Assembly: GCA_021847015.1 (NCBI GenBank)
Contig: JAJZVW010000016.1
Coordinates: 1-64,000, forward strand
DNA from: Pseudomonadota bacterium
GTDB taxonomy: Bacteria > Pseudomonadota > Alphaproteobacteria > Rhodospirillales > Magnetospirillaceae
Reading direction: 5' to 3'
DNA: 64,000 nt
Shown here: in pieces, positions 51,583 through 60,935 of the stretch
How the letters are laid out: each line of letters opens with the position of its first letter
How positions within the stretch are numbered: the first letter of the stretch is position 1
Notes under the pieces: generated by a model
The model's database searches: none
Told to the model about the DNA's origin: nothing
The model's input: the letters and a program-made list of their open reading frames with translations, nothing else
Program-made: the position numbers and the translations under genes

Positions 51583-51761
51583 GCCTGCCTCCCCGCGGGA
51601 CGGAGCGCCGGCTAATCCGCTCCGCACTGTTGGAGGATGTTACATGGCGAACATTCGGGCCAGGGGAACGGTCTCGGAGGGAGCGCCCCCATAAGGGCCA
51701 AAGGGCCACCGAAAGCACGGCGGCCCATCGCCATTCCCCCCTTTTCCAAATGCCGGGCGCG

Positions 51762-52106
51762 TCACTCGGCGACGTTCTGGTCGTAGGCTTCCAGCGCCAG
51801 GGCGCCGTACATCAGCGACGGACCGCCGCCCATGTAAACCGCCATGCCGATGACCTCCATCACCTCCTCCCGGGTGGCGCCCAGTTCGGCCAGGGTGCGG
51901 CAATGGAAGGCGAGACAGCCGTGGCAGCGGACGGCAATGCCGATCGCCAGGGCGATGAGCTCCTTGGTCTTGGTATCCAAGGCCCCGGCCGCGGTGGCGG
52001 CCTTCGCCATGGCGGAAAAGCCCTTCATCACCTCGGGTATACCGCCGCGAACCTGCCCGACCAGACGGCCGAGACCTGCCGCCATTTCATCCCAATCTTC
52101 GACCAT
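51762..52106 (-). CDS. Carboxymuconolactone decarboxylase/AhpD-family protein
   Basis: 114 aa all-helical protein. The redox-type motif RCHGCLAFH (CxxC plus His) is that of AhpD-like peroxidase partners, so a thiol-disulfide or peroxide role is more likely than decarboxylation. KTKELIALAIG and ATREEVMEVIGMAVYMGGG complete the family pattern. ATG 52106 has GGAGG upstream, which rules out the longer frame. Confidence 0.88.
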   Translation of the reverse strand: MVEDWDEMAAGLGRLVGQVRGGIPEVMKGFSAMAKAATAAGALDTKTKELIALAIGIAVRCHGCLAFHCRTLAELGATREEVMEVIGMAVYMGGGPSLMYGALALEAYDQNVAE

Positions 52107-52375
52107 CCTGACCTCCGCAGCAAAAGATTTCGCTAATGAAGCCTCCGGACATCTTGACGTCAAGCCATGACGTGGTTGCAGTTCCGTTACTAAAAAGTAT
52201 AAGTCCGATCCGTTTTTCTTTTTGACCGCCGCCACCCTCGCCGGCCGCGAATTCGGATGGACGCCGCGCAATGCCGCAGAAGCCGCGGGAATCCCCGGCG
52301 CGGCCACCTGATGCCGAACGGCGCCGCTCCCCACATCGCCTTTTGCCCGACGAGGCCAATTTTCAGGACACGCCC

Positions 52376-52792
52376 ATGAGATGGTCCCGGATCATACCCC
52401 CGGCGGCGGCGCTATCCGTAGCCCTGGCGGGGTGCCAAGGCGCTTCCGCGGCCGCACCCGGACCGTGTGCGCGCCAAGCGGACGCCCGCGGGGGGATGTC
52501 GTACGCCCACCCCTACGCCTGGGGGCAGACGCCCTTCGCCTATGCCCGGGGCCAAGCCTCTGGGGGGAACGCGCCCAATGTCGGGGGGCCGCCGCCCATT
52601 GCGCCCGCCCCCACCGCGCCGACGATTATGGTGACACCGCCCGCGCCGCCAGCCTATCCGCCGGCGCCGGAACCCGGCATTGCCCCGCGAGCGCCGGCAC
52701 CGCCGCCGCCAGCGGTAGCGACGCCACCGCCTCCGATGGAGGGCCCGGCGCCTACGGCACCGGAGATACGGATCACTCCGACGCAACCCTAG
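52376..52792 (+). CDS. Proline-rich predicted lipoprotein
   Basis: 138 aa. Signal peptide with lipobox LAGC (cysteine near residue 20). The rest is dominated by Pro, Ala and Gly, including runs such as APPPPAVATPPPP, so it is probably extended and may span the periplasm or bind the cell wall. No family recognised. Divergent from the AhpD-like gene across 269 bases in which I see no gene. Confidence 0.65.
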   Translation: MRWSRIIPPAAALSVALAGCQGASAAAPGPCARQADARGGMSYAHPYAWGQTPFAYARGQASGGNAPNVGGPPPIAPAPTAPTIMVTPPAPPAYPPAPEPGIAPRAPAPPPPAVATPPPPMEGPAPTAPEIRITPTQP

Positions 52793-52822
52793 CCGCGGCC
52801 GCGCAGGCGGCCGCGGCGGCGA

Positions 52823-53185
52823 TTATCGGGAACCGTGCCCGTGCGCCGATATTTCCCGGCCGAATTCCCGGGCCAGTTCGGCCGGCAGAGCCTCTTCCTC
52901 GATCGCGGAGAGGGCGCGGTAATGGCCCTGCATCTTCAGGAAGCGCCGCACGCCGACCACGAACACGAGCAGGCCCAAGGCGACGAAGCCCCACCCGCTC
53001 ATGACGGCATCGTGGGAGATGTTGAACAGCTTGACGATGGTCAGGCCGGACAGGATCAACCCGAGCGCGGTGCGCCCATAGGCGAGGAAGGTCCGTTCGT
53101 TGGCCAGCACGGTGCGGTCCAGCGCAAGCCAGTCGCGGACGATGAATTCGTGGGGTTTGAAATTATCGTAAGGGAGTCGTCTCAT
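52823..53185 (-). CDS. DUF202-family membrane protein
   Basis: 120 aa with two or three membrane helices. LALDRTVLANERTFLAYGRTALGL is the DUF202 (YidH-like) signature covering residues about 21-44. Function unknown in the family. Its upstream region contains an AT-rich palindrome (AATATCATAATATT) unlike the surrounding GC-rich DNA. Confidence 0.83.
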   Translation of the reverse strand: MRRLPYDNFKPHEFIVRDWLALDRTVLANERTFLAYGRTALGLILSGLTIVKLFNISHDAVMSGWGFVALGLLVFVVGVRRFLKMQGHYRALSAIEEEALPAELAREFGREISAHGHGSR

Positions 53186-53311
53186 TTCATTGGCGCTTCA
53201 CGGGCTGGTCGAACGCCGCTCAATCTGCGGCGCGCGGGAAGATAGCGCCGTTCCCCCTTTCGCGCCACCGTGAATATCATAATATTGTCATGTTTCCAAA
53301 ACCACCCTGGC

Positions 53312-53629
53312 TTACGGATGTCGCCGAAGGGTGCGGAGATACGCCACGAGGTCCCCGATGTCCGGCTGGCTGAGATCGAGCGGAGGCATGTAGGCATGGT
53401 GGGGACTGGCGGTCGCCAGCCGCAGGGACGCGTCGGACTTTTCCCGCGCGAGCGCCGCCAAGGTGGGCGCGGCGTCCGTGCCCGCCCCCTCGACCACGTG
53501 GCAGGACACGCAGAGACGCTGGGCCAGCACCCGCCCGTGCGCCGGGTCGGGCTCGGCGGCCGACACCGGCCGGGCCGCGGCCAAGCCGAGCCCCAATGCG
53601 ATGGCCGCGAACAAGACTCTGTTCCGCAT
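53312..53629 (-). CDS. Small periplasmic c-type cytochrome
   Basis: 105 aa. Signal peptide ends near VSAAE (residue 25). One heme motif CVSCH at residues 40-44; a distal methionine is likely in HHAYMPPLDL, followed by DIGDLVAYLRTL, the C-terminal helix of class I cytochromes. ATG 53629 with GGAGG upstream is chosen over 53644. Electron partner unknown; it may serve bc1. Confidence 0.88.
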   Translation of the reverse strand: MRNRVLFAAIALGLGLAAARPVSAAEPDPAHGRVLAQRLCVSCHVVEGAGTDAAPTLAALAREKSDASLRLATASPHHAYMPPLDLSQPDIGDLVAYLRTLRRHP

Positions 53630-53935
53630 GCTACCCACCTCCATTCGAGGGGCGCGTGGCGTCCCGCAGTGGTTGAAGATGATAACTGGTCGGCGCGGCT
53701 CTGCCCCTAACTTTTTCGTTCTGCGGGATTGCAGGAAGCCACCGTCCGCGCCGGTGACGAGACGTTAGCGCCACCGCTCGGGGGGGACGCGCAGGAAGGT
53801 GAGAGCTTCTGGCCGGTTCCTTCCATGCCTTCTGCCGCCGGAATACCGCACCAGCACCAGCTGCGTGGCGCCGCTCTCTACCTTCCTGGTGATCCAGACA
53901 GCCATCACTGGTGCCATCGCCCCCGAGCAGAGACT
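53630..53935. other. 306-base gene-poor gap at the left edge of the RuBisCO cluster
   Basis: No convincing gene. It contains a tRNA-Arg-like direct repeat (53657-53672). A minus-strand frame of 46 codons (53905-53765, starting MAVWITRKVE) has no clear ribosome site and no family I know. This may be the worn remains of an integration or transposition junction. Confidence 0.5.
53657..53672. repeat. Possible attachment-site copy of the tRNA-Arg 3' end (left)
   Basis: TGGCGTCCCGCAGTGG matches the end of tRNA-Arg(CCT) at 60800-60815 (TGGCGTCCCGGAGAGG) at 14 of 16 positions, the first ten exactly, in the same orientation. The match begins at the CCA end, as attachment cores often do. It could be chance in GC-rich DNA. 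Confidence 0.4.
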
Positions 53936-54574
53936 TTATATTTTCAAAATTTCGAATTGTTCGCGGCCCGAGTCATAGGCCCACAATTCCCCTTTCTCTA
54001 TATCGAACCACCAAGCCTCCAGGGTCAGTTCGCCAGTGTCCACGCGCTCCCTGATCCAGGGAAAGGTTTCCAGGTTGCTCAGTGACTGGACGATGGAGGC
54101 GCGTTCGGTGGCGCGGGTGGTTTCGCCTAGGGCCTCCTCTCCGGTTTCAGGGCCGGCGTGGCAGGCGCAGGCGGCGAGGGAGATCCACTGGGCGACGTAT
54201 TCCCGCTCCAGCTTCTGTCCCATCCGCGAGCGGCACAGGGCCTGGATGCCACCGCAAAGGGAATGGCCGAGGACAAGGATGTGGCGAACCTTCAGGTCCC
54301 GCACCGCGAACTCGATGGCGGCACTGGTGCCGTGATAGTGCCCGTCCGGCTGATGGGGCGGGACTAAATTGGCGACGTTGCGGACCACGAACAGTTCGCC
54401 GGGTTCGGCGTTGAGCAGCAAGGCGGGGTCCACGCGGGAATCGGAGCAGGCGATGACCAGCACCTTGGGATGCTGGCCGCGCGCCACCAGATCCCGGTAC
54501 AATTCGGGACGCTTGTCGAAATAGGTGGCTCGGAAGGCGCGGAAACCGGCCACCAGTTTGTCCATCTCCTCCAT
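53936..54574 (-). CDS. Beta-class carbonic anhydrase
   Basis: 212 aa cytosolic zinc enzyme interconverting CO2 and bicarbonate. Zinc ligands and catalytic pair are visible: ACSDSRVDP (Cys, Asp-Arg), GHSLCGGIQAL (His, Cys). ASIVQSLSNLETFPWI is the usual helix. It is 19 bases after cbbO, so it is the last gene of cbbLSQO-CA and probably supplies CO2 to RuBisCO. Its 3' end is unusually AT-rich for this genome. Confidence 0.93.
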   Translation of the reverse strand: MEEMDKLVAGFRAFRATYFDKRPELYRDLVARGQHPKVLVIACSDSRVDPALLLNAEPGELFVVRNVANLVPPHQPDGHYHGTSAAIEFAVRDLKVRHILVLGHSLCGGIQALCRSRMGQKLEREYVAQWISLAACACHAGPETGEEALGETTRATERASIVQSLSNLETFPWIRERVDTGELTLEAWWFDIEKGELWAYDSGREQFEILKI

Positions 54575-54593
54575 CAGCGGATCCTTTTCACGT

Positions 54594-56921
54594 TCATGCC
54601 GTCAGCTCGACGAACAGCGCCGGCAACCGTTCCGGCAGGCGTTCGACCTTGTCGACGATGGTGTATCCAGTCGCACCGAAGATGCGTTCGACGTAGCGGT
54701 CTGCTTCGGGATCGAGGGTAAGGCAGAAGGTGTGGACGCCGCGGGTCGCCAGTTCTTCCACCGCTTTCTTGGCGTCGTGGCGCAGGTACTGCGGATCCCG
54801 TTCGTCGATGTCGGCGGGCTCGCCGTCCGTCACCAGCAGCAGCAGCTTGCGCCGCTGAGGCTGGTGAAGCAGGTGCGCTCCGGCATGGCGAAGTGCCGCG
54901 CCCATGCGGGTCGAATAACCGCCGGTCATACCAGCCAACCGAGCCTTGGCCATGTCGTCCATGCGCCCGTCGAAATCCTTGAAGCGCAAATATTCGACGT
55001 CGTGCCGCCCCTTCGAGCGGAAGCCGTGGATGGCGAAGGGATCCCCGATAGCCTGGACCGCCGAACCCACCAGGGCGGCGGCCTCGCGAGTCAGGTCGAT
55101 GATGGTCTTGTCGGTGCCGCGCACCAGATCGTTGGTCGACTGAGACAGGTCGAGCAGGACGAGAACGGCAAGGTCGCGCCGGTTCAGCACATAACGCATG
55201 GTGATGCGCGGGTCGTGATCCAAACCGGCGCGCAGGCTGACTATGGCGTCGATGGCGGCGTTGATATCCAACTCGTCGCCGTCCTCCAGCTTGCGCTCGC
55301 GGACCACCCCCTGGGGCCGCAGACGATCGACGATCTGACGTAGCCGCTGGGTGATGGGCTTGTTGGCGCCAAGGATGGCGTCGATTTGACCGGGGTCGCC
55401 GGTTTGGGGACGGTGCTCGAAGACCGTCGCCCAATCCGGCCGGTGCAGTTGAATCTGGTAATCCCATTCGTGATAGGGGAACGGATCCGAGACCGGCGGC
55501 TTGCCTTCCTTTTCGTTGAAGGTGGTGCCGTCATCGTCATAAAGCTCGCCATCCAGAACCCAGATTTCCTGGGCGTCGTCACCCGCGGTCTCGACCTCCA
55601 CTTCGTTGACGAACTCCATCAGCGAGACGCGGCGGCGGACTTGGCTGCGGCCCTCCAGCACCTCAACCCCGCGTTCCCACGAGAATTCCTCGAAAGCCCA
55701 AACGAAGCGGTTGTCGTCGCGGTACGGGATGCGCACTCCCTCCAGCACCCGAAGGGACGGCAAGGCCCGGCGGACGGCGAGCAAATGGTACAGTTCCATG
55801 CCCATGTGCCAGGAAAAGGCATTGTCCAGCCGGTTGGCTTCGATGTTGGCGTGAAATTTGGCGGCCAGGGCGTCAAACTCGCCGTCGCCGGTGGGACTGG
55901 CGGGATCAAGCAGGTGCAGCGCCAGTTGCTCCAGCCTCACCATGGCCTCGTGCTCGGCCGGAACAGCCTTTGGCAGCGCCAGCAGCGCACGCCACAACCC
56001 CTTCAGACCGGGCAATTCCCGAACCGCATTGTATTCGACCCGGGCATCCTCCATGAATCCGATCAGGTTGATCTGGGCCGGATTCAGCTCCTGCGCGGAG
56101 ATGGGCGCGTTGGTATAGGCGATGTGAGCCGCCATGTGCGCGGCGATGGCGCGGAACAGATCCAGCCCTTTGACTTGGGAACCGGGAACGTCGTCAACGG
56201 CATCGGGCAGATGTATCACGAATCCGTCCAGGTAGGGCTTGAACTCGCTGCGATCGGCCGCAGCCGGCCGTAGCCAGAAGTCCCGGCCCCACAGGGCCCG
56301 CAAGGTGGCCGACAGCTTGCGCTGGTGGTTCACGAACAGGATGCCTTTGCGCTCCTTCTGGAGCATCGCTTGGCTGTCGGGGGTCTGAAGGGCGAAATAC
56401 GCGAGCTGGGTCCTGACGTCGGTGCGGTGGGCGTCGGCCCCGAAGAACGCCCAGCGCCGCAACCCGCCCAGGGTCAGCTTGGTCAGAAGCTCGTCCAGCA
56501 CCCCGAACATGGGGCGCAGCCCGCGCGGCGCGCGGGCCGAAAGCTGGTGCAGGAACAGAAGATAGCCGCGGAACAGGCCGATGTCCCCCAGCCGCCGCGC
56601 CGCGACGGGCAGGGTGGCGAAGAACAGGCCGATCACCTCGCCCGAGGTCATCGAGGCCAGCTTGAGGGCGGCGCCGATGGATTCGGAAACGGCCTCCTCC
56701 CCTACCTCGCGCGCCACCTGCGGCATGGTTTCCAGCCAGGTGGCCACCAGGTCGCGGCCCCGGCCAAGACTGCCCAAACCCTTGGCGCCCTCCAGCCAAT
56801 GCCGCAAACCGGTGGGCGTCATCACCCGGGCCGCCTCGTGGAAGCAGGTTTCCAGGATCGGCTGCACCTCGGGCGAGATCTGATCGAAATATTCCCGATA
56901 CGAGTCCAGGCTGACGCTCAT
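54594..56921 (-). CDS. cbbO: RuBisCO activase subunit CbbO
   Basis: 775 aa. The C-terminal third is a von Willebrand A domain with a MIDAS motif (VLLDLSQSTND, near residue 597) and LLLVTDGEPAD. The N-terminal two thirds are the helical CbbO/NorD-type region. With the CbbQ hexamer it forms a motor that removes inhibitory sugar phosphates from form I RuBisCO. It starts 25 bases after cbbQ. Confidence 0.93.
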   Translation of the reverse strand: MSVSLDSYREYFDQISPEVQPILETCFHEAARVMTPTGLRHWLEGAKGLGSLGRGRDLVATWLETMPQVAREVGEEAVSESIGAALKLASMTSGEVIGLFFATLPVAARRLGDIGLFRGYLLFLHQLSARAPRGLRPMFGVLDELLTKLTLGGLRRWAFFGADAHRTDVRTQLAYFALQTPDSQAMLQKERKGILFVNHQRKLSATLRALWGRDFWLRPAAADRSEFKPYLDGFVIHLPDAVDDVPGSQVKGLDLFRAIAAHMAAHIAYTNAPISAQELNPAQINLIGFMEDARVEYNAVRELPGLKGLWRALLALPKAVPAEHEAMVRLEQLALHLLDPASPTGDGEFDALAAKFHANIEANRLDNAFSWHMGMELYHLLAVRRALPSLRVLEGVRIPYRDDNRFVWAFEEFSWERGVEVLEGRSQVRRRVSLMEFVNEVEVETAGDDAQEIWVLDGELYDDDGTTFNEKEGKPPVSDPFPYHEWDYQIQLHRPDWATVFEHRPQTGDPGQIDAILGANKPITQRLRQIVDRLRPQGVVRERKLEDGDELDINAAIDAIVSLRAGLDHDPRITMRYVLNRRDLAVLVLLDLSQSTNDLVRGTDKTIIDLTREAAALVGSAVQAIGDPFAIHGFRSKGRHDVEYLRFKDFDGRMDDMAKARLAGMTGGYSTRMGAALRHAGAHLLHQPQRRKLLLLVTDGEPADIDERDPQYLRHDAKKAVEELATRGVHTFCLTLDPEADRYVERIFGATGYTIVDKVERLPERLPALFVELTA

Positions 56922-56946
56922 GGCTGCCCCCAGGCGGGTGAAGGAT

Positions 56947-57765
56947 CTACGCGAAGAAGGTGGACACGGCAGCGTCCAGCGCCTCGCGCATGTCGGGGTC
57001 GTCGGTCAAAGGCCGCACCAGCGCCAGACGGCAGGCGTCGGGCGCGGGGATGCCGCGGGCGATCAGGGTGCCAGCATAGACCAGCAGGCGGGTGGACATG
57101 CCCTCGTCGAGCCCGTGACCCTTGAGATTGCGCGACCGGGCGGCGATCTGGGTCAGCTTGTCGGCGACCGAACGCTCCACGCCGGATTCATGGGCGACGA
57201 TCTCGGCCTCGACCTCGGGCGCGGGGTAGGAGAAGTCCATGGCCGCGAAGCGCTGCTTGGTCGATTGCTTCAGGTCCTTCATCAGGGACTGATAGCCGGG
57301 GTTGTACGAGATCACCAATTGGAAGTCCGAGTGGGCTTCCACCGATTCCCCCTTCTTATCCAACGGCAGGACCCGGCGGTGGTCGGTCAGGGGGTGAATC
57401 ACCACCGTCGTGTCCTGCCGCGCTTCCACCACCTCGTCGAGGTAGCAGATAGCCCCGATGCGGGCGGCGCGCGTGAGGGGACCGTCCTGCCAGCGGGTGC
57501 CGTCGCGGTCCAAAAGGAAACGGCCGATCAGGTCGGCGGCGGTCATGTCCTCGTTGCATGCCACTGTGATCAGGGGCTTGCCCAGCCTCCAGGCCATGTG
57601 TTCGATGAACCGGGACTTGCCGCAGCCGGTTGGCCCTTTCAGCATCATCGGCAGGCGGGCGTCATAGGCGGCTTCGTATTCCTCGACCTCGCGGCCGGTG
57701 GGGCGGTAATAGGGCTCGGCTTTGACACGGTACTGAGCGGCGATGTGGTCGCTGGTATCGAGCAT
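56947..57765 (-). CDS. cbbQ: RuBisCO activase AAA+ subunit CbbQ
   Basis: 272 aa MoxR/NorQ-type AAA+ ATPase. Walker A KGPTGCGKSRF (residues 43-53), Walker B AICYLDEVVEA, sensor ISYNPGYQ, arginine finger region RSRNLKGHGLDEG. Works with CbbO. AGAGGAG precedes the ATG. A strong hairpin separates it from cbbS. Confidence 0.95.
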   Translation of the reverse strand: MLDTSDHIAAQYRVKAEPYYRPTGREVEEYEAAYDARLPMMLKGPTGCGKSRFIEHMAWRLGKPLITVACNEDMTAADLIGRFLLDRDGTRWQDGPLTRAARIGAICYLDEVVEARQDTTVVIHPLTDHRRVLPLDKKGESVEAHSDFQLVISYNPGYQSLMKDLKQSTKQRFAAMDFSYPAPEVEAEIVAHESGVERSVADKLTQIAARSRNLKGHGLDEGMSTRLLVYAGTLIARGIPAPDACRLALVRPLTDDPDMREALDAAVSTFFA

Positions 57766-57790
57766 GGAACGCTCCTCTGCGGCGGGAGGA

Positions 57791-57821
57791 TCCGGGACGC
57801 GGCCGGTGGCCGCATCCCGGA
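57791..57821 (-). terminator. Stem-loop between cbbS and cbbQ
   Basis: Arms 57791-57804 and 57808-57821 pair at 13 of 14 positions around a 3-base loop. On the minus strand it begins 20 bases after the cbbS stop. It could partially terminate or protect the cbbLS message, giving more RuBisCO than activase. No T-run follows. Confidence 0.65.
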
Positions 57822-57840
57822 CGGGAAGGAACGGTGGCGA

Positions 57841-58197
57841 TCAGACGGCGGCGCCGCGATAGATCACCATTTCAGCGCCTTTGGTCTGCTTGAAATTGTC
57901 GTATCCCACCAGGCGGACATGGTGGCCGGGATTGGCCTTATGGCAGGCCTCGCACTCGGCCAGGATGCGGTCGACGTCGGTCTCGCCGAACAACGGCAGC
58001 TTCCACATGTACCAGTAGTGGCTGGTGGCGTGAGCCGGCTCGGTATGCTCAATGCCGGGGTTCCAGCCCTTGGAAACGATGTATTCGACCTGCTTGCGGA
58101 TGTCCTCGGGGGTCATAGGCGGCAGGTAGGAGAAGGTGCCGAACTTGCGGCTGGCCGGGTCGGACAGGCGCGACTGATAGTCCTGGATCTCGCTCAT
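57841..58197 (-). CDS. cbbS: RuBisCO small subunit, form IAq
   Basis: 118 aa. [20 protein letters not shown] and [16 protein letters not shown] are small-subunit signatures. The N-terminal [11 protein letters not shown] segment is the six-residue-longer form that separates IAq (linked to cbbQ) from the carboxysomal IAc type. No carboxysome genes are near. It lies 37 bases after cbbL. Confidence 0.95.
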   Translation of the reverse strand: MSEIQDYQSRLSDPASRKFGTFSYLPPMTPEDIRKQVEYIVSKGWNPGIEHTEPAHATSHYWYMWKLPLFGETDVDRILAECEACHKANPGHHVRLVGYDNFKQTKGAEMVIYRGAAV

Positions 58198-58234
58198 TTC
58201 TGCTTTCCTTGGTGAATTGAGAGATGCGAGGGGA

Positions 58235-59653
58235 TCACCGGTGAACGGTGTCGAGCTTGTCGACGGTCTCGAACTCGAACTTGATCTCCTTCCAGGTCTC
58301 CATGGCGACCTTCAGTTCAGGGCTGGACTTGGCGGCCTGGGTCAGGATCTCCTTGCCCTCGCGCTCCAGTTGGCGTCCTTCGTTGCGGGCTTTGACGCAC
58401 GCTTCCAAGGCGACACGGTTGGCGGCCGCGCCGGCGGCGTTGCCCCACGGGTGGCCCAGCGTGCCGCCGCCGAACTGCAGCACCGCGTCGTCACCGAAGA
58501 TCGACACCAGCGCCGGCATGTGCCAGACGTGGATGCCGCCCGAGGCCACCGGCATGACGCCGGGCATCTGGCCCCAATCCTGGTCGAAGAAGATGCCGCG
58601 GTCGCGGTCGGCCTTGACGTAGCGTTCGCGCATCAGGTCGACCCACCCCAGTGTTGCCGCGCGGTCGCCTTCCAGCTTGCCGACCACGGTGCCCGAGTGC
58701 AGATGGTCGCCGCCCAGCAGGCGCAGGATCTTGGTGAGAACGCGGAAGTTGATGCCGTGCTTGGGATTGCGGTCGATCACGCCGTGCATGGCGCGATGGA
58801 CGTGCAGGAGCATGCCGTTGTCCCGGCACCACCGCGACAGGGAGGAATGCGCCGCCCAGCCCATGGTTAGGAAGTCGCTCATGACGATCGGCGAGCCGAT
58901 CTCCTTGGCGAATTCGGCACGCTTGTACATCTCTTCGACGTTGGGCGCGGTGACGTTGAGGTAGTGGCCCTTGCGCTCGCCGGTTTCCGCCTCGGCCTTT
59001 TGGATGGCCTCCTGACAGAACAGGAAACGGTCGCGCCACCGCATGAAGGGCTGGGAATTGACGTTCTCGTCGTCCTTGGTGAAGTCCAGGCCACCGCGCA
59101 GGCATTCGTAGACCGCGCGGCCGTAGTTCTTGGCCGACAGGCCCAGCTTCGGCTTGATGGTGCAGCCCAGGAGCGGGCGGCCGTATTTATTGAGGTGGTC
59201 GCGCTCGACCTGGATGCCGTGCGGTGGGCCGTCGCAGGTGGTCACGAACCAGAGCGGCATCCGCACGTCTTCGAGGCGTAGGGAGCGAACCGCCTTGAAG
59301 CCGAACACGTTGCCCACCAGCGACGTGAACATGTTGACGATCGAGCCTTCCTCGAACAGGCCCATGGGATAGGCGATGAAGGCGTAGAAGGACTCGTCGT
59401 CGCCCGGCACGTCCTCGATCGCGTAGGCGCGGCCCTTGTAATAGTAGAGGTCGGTGAGAAGGTCGGTCCACACCGTGGTCCAGGTGGCCGTCGATGATTC
59501 GGCGGCCACGGCCGCGGCGGCCTCTTCGCGCGGCACGCCGGGCTGGGGCACGATCTTGAATACCGCCAGGACGTCCGAGTCCTTCGGCGTATAGGTCGGC
59601 TCCCAGTAGGCTTCGCGGTACTCCTTCACGCCCGCTTGGTACGTCTTGCCCAT
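58235..59653 (-). CDS. cbbL: RuBisCO large subunit, form IA
   Basis: 472 aa, green-like form I by [20 protein letters not shown]. Active-site parts are intact: [26 protein letters not shown] (carbamylated Lys), [22 protein letters not shown] (loop 6) and [15 protein letters not shown]. It fixes CO2 onto ribulose-1,5-bisphosphate. ATG 59653 follows GGAGGAAACCAT. First gene of the cbb operon, divergent from cbbR. Confidence 0.97.
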   Translation of the reverse strand: MGKTYQAGVKEYREAYWEPTYTPKDSDVLAVFKIVPQPGVPREEAAAAVAAESSTATWTTVWTDLLTDLYYYKGRAYAIEDVPGDDESFYAFIAYPMGLFEEGSIVNMFTSLVGNVFGFKAVRSLRLEDVRMPLWFVTTCDGPPHGIQVERDHLNKYGRPLLGCTIKPKLGLSAKNYGRAVYECLRGGLDFTKDDENVNSQPFMRWRDRFLFCQEAIQKAEAETGERKGHYLNVTAPNVEEMYKRAEFAKEIGSPIVMSDFLTMGWAAHSSLSRWCRDNGMLLHVHRAMHGVIDRNPKHGINFRVLTKILRLLGGDHLHSGTVVGKLEGDRAATLGWVDLMRERYVKADRDRGIFFDQDWGQMPGVMPVASGGIHVWHMPALVSIFGDDAVLQFGGGTLGHPWGNAAGAAANRVALEACVKARNEGRQLEREGKEILTQAAKSSPELKVAMETWKEIKFEFETVDKLDTVHR

Positions 59654-59739
59654 ATGGTTTCCTCCAGGTACTTCGTCGGCCGGCGGCACGACGCGTTCAT
59701 CGGGAGAAACCTTGGCGAGATATTGGAATAAACGTAACT

Positions 59740-59776
59740 TGATAATAATGTGGCCATAAATATACTCTTGTATATG
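59740..59776. promoter_or_regulatory. Candidate CbbR operator in the cbbL-cbbR gap
   Basis: The 120-base divergent gap has an AT-rich block unusual for this genome. TAA-N8-TAA at 59746-59759 reads TTA-N8-TTA on the other strand and fits the TNA-N7/8-TNA pattern of CbbR sites. ATATAC and GTATAT (59760-59775) form a second palindrome over the cbbR start codon, suggesting autoregulation. Confidence 0.4.
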
Positions 59777-60694
59777 GATCGATGGACCCTGCAGCAGTTC
59801 CGGATTTTCGAGGCGGTGGCGCGGCACCGCAGCTACACCCGTGCGGCGGAAGAACTGAACCTGACCCAGCCGGCGGTCTATATCCAGGTGCGGCGGCTGG
59901 AGGAGGCGGTGGGACTGCCCCTGTTCGAGACGGTAGGGCGCCGCATCGTGCCGACCCACGCCGGCGAGGAAACCATGGCGGCGGCGACCGAGGTGCTGGC
60001 CCGCCTGAGACTTCTATCCGGAACCATGGCCCGGCTGAAAGGCACGGTGGGTGGACCGCTCCAGGTGGCGGTAGTGACGTCCGCCAAGTACTTCATGCCC
60101 GAAATCCTGGTGAAATTTCTGCGTCTGCACCCCAACGTCCAGCCGCAACTGACCGTTGCCAATCGCGCCCACATCCTGGAGCGACTGACCGCGCGGCGCG
60201 ATGATTTCTGCATCATGGGCCAGGTCCCCGAAGGCCTGGATCTCGTCGCCCATGCCGTCATGGAGAACCTGCTGGTTCCCATCGCTCCGGCGGGTCATCC
60301 ATTGGCGGGCCACCGGATACTGCCTCTGGAAGCCCTGGCCGCCGAACCGTTTCTGATGCGGGAACCGGGGTCAGGCACCCGCCAGGCGGTGGAGCGCACC
60401 ATGTCCGAACAGGGACTCGCCATCACCACCACCATGGAATTGGGCTCCACCGAAGCCATCAAACGGGCCGTGATCGCCGGCCTGGGAGTCTCCGTCCTTT
60501 CGCTGTCGAGTCTGGATTTTGAACTAGCAAGCGGACGAATCGCGTTATTGAAGGTCGAAGGATTTCCCCTGCGGCGCACATGGTTCGCCGTTCAGCCTAA
60601 CGGGAGGCAACTGGGCCCCACCGCCGATGCCTTCCTGTCCCTGCTGATACAGGAAGGGGAGAGCATCCGCAAAAAGAATAGCGCGGTCAGTTGA
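59774..60694 (+). CDS. cbbR: LysR-type regulator of the cbb operon
   Basis: 306 aa. N-terminal winged helix ([20 protein letters not shown], then [19 protein letters not shown]) and a C-terminal LysR effector domain (residues about 90-300) that in known CbbR proteins senses RuBP, NADPH or ATP. Divergent from cbbL, as expected. ATG 59774 begins MDRWTLQQF. The 3' part uses CTA and TTA codons that are rare in neighbouring genes. Confidence 0.93.
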   Translation: MDRWTLQQFRIFEAVARHRSYTRAAEELNLTQPAVYIQVRRLEEAVGLPLFETVGRRIVPTHAGEETMAAATEVLARLRLLSGTMARLKGTVGGPLQVAVVTSAKYFMPEILVKFLRLHPNVQPQLTVANRAHILERLTARRDDFCIMGQVPEGLDLVAHAVMENLLVPIAPAGHPLAGHRILPLEALAAEPFLMREPGSGTRQAVERTMSEQGLAITTTMELGSTEAIKRAVIAGLGVSVLSLSSLDFELASGRIALLKVEGFPLRRTWFAVQPNGRQLGPTADAFLSLLIQEGESIRKKNSAVS

Positions 60695-60799
60695 CCGTTC
60701 CCGCGCTGTGTCAACTCGACTGACCTGAAGGAACACAGCCATCTCGCGGGCACTGCCTTCAATGAAAGCAAGCGAAGGTGCCCTGTTTTGCTCAGAATA

Positions 60800-60815
60800 T
60801 GGCGTCCCGGAGAGG
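60800..60815. repeat. Possible attachment-site copy at the tRNA-Arg 3' end (right)
   Basis: The CCA end and acceptor stem of tRNA-Arg(CCT), matching 53657-53672 at 14 of 16 positions. The two copies are direct repeats enclosing precisely the carbonic anhydrase-cbb-cbbR cluster. Confidence 0.4.
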
Positions 60816-60876
60816 ACTCGAACCTCCGACCCACAGTTTAGGAAACTGTTGCTCTATCCTGCTGAGCTACCGGGAC
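60803..60876 (-). tRNA. tRNA-Arg(CCT)
   Basis: 74 bases on the minus strand: acceptor GTCCCGG/CCGGGAC, D-arm GCTCAGCAGGATAGAGC, anticodon stem ACAGT/ACTGT with loop TTCCTAA (anticodon CCT), T-loop GGTTCGAGTCC. CCA is encoded (60802-60800). Its 3' end faces the RuBisCO cluster. Confidence 0.95.
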
Positions 60877-60899
60877 GCATGCCGCGGACGGCGAAGGGC

Positions 60900-60927
60900 G
60901 TTATAGCACCGGCCGGCCCCCGAACAA
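60900..60927 (-). promoter_or_regulatory. Predicted promoter of tRNA-Arg
   Basis: Minus strand TTGTTC (60927-60922), 16-base spacer, TATAAC (60905-60900), 24 bases before the tRNA. Confidence 0.55.
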
Positions 60928-60935
60928 AGCGCCGT

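Noticed and set aside
53765-53905. 46-codon minus-strand frame downstream of carbonic anhydrase
   Set aside because: No ribosome-binding site, no recognised family, biased composition. Noted within the gap entry instead of being called a gene.
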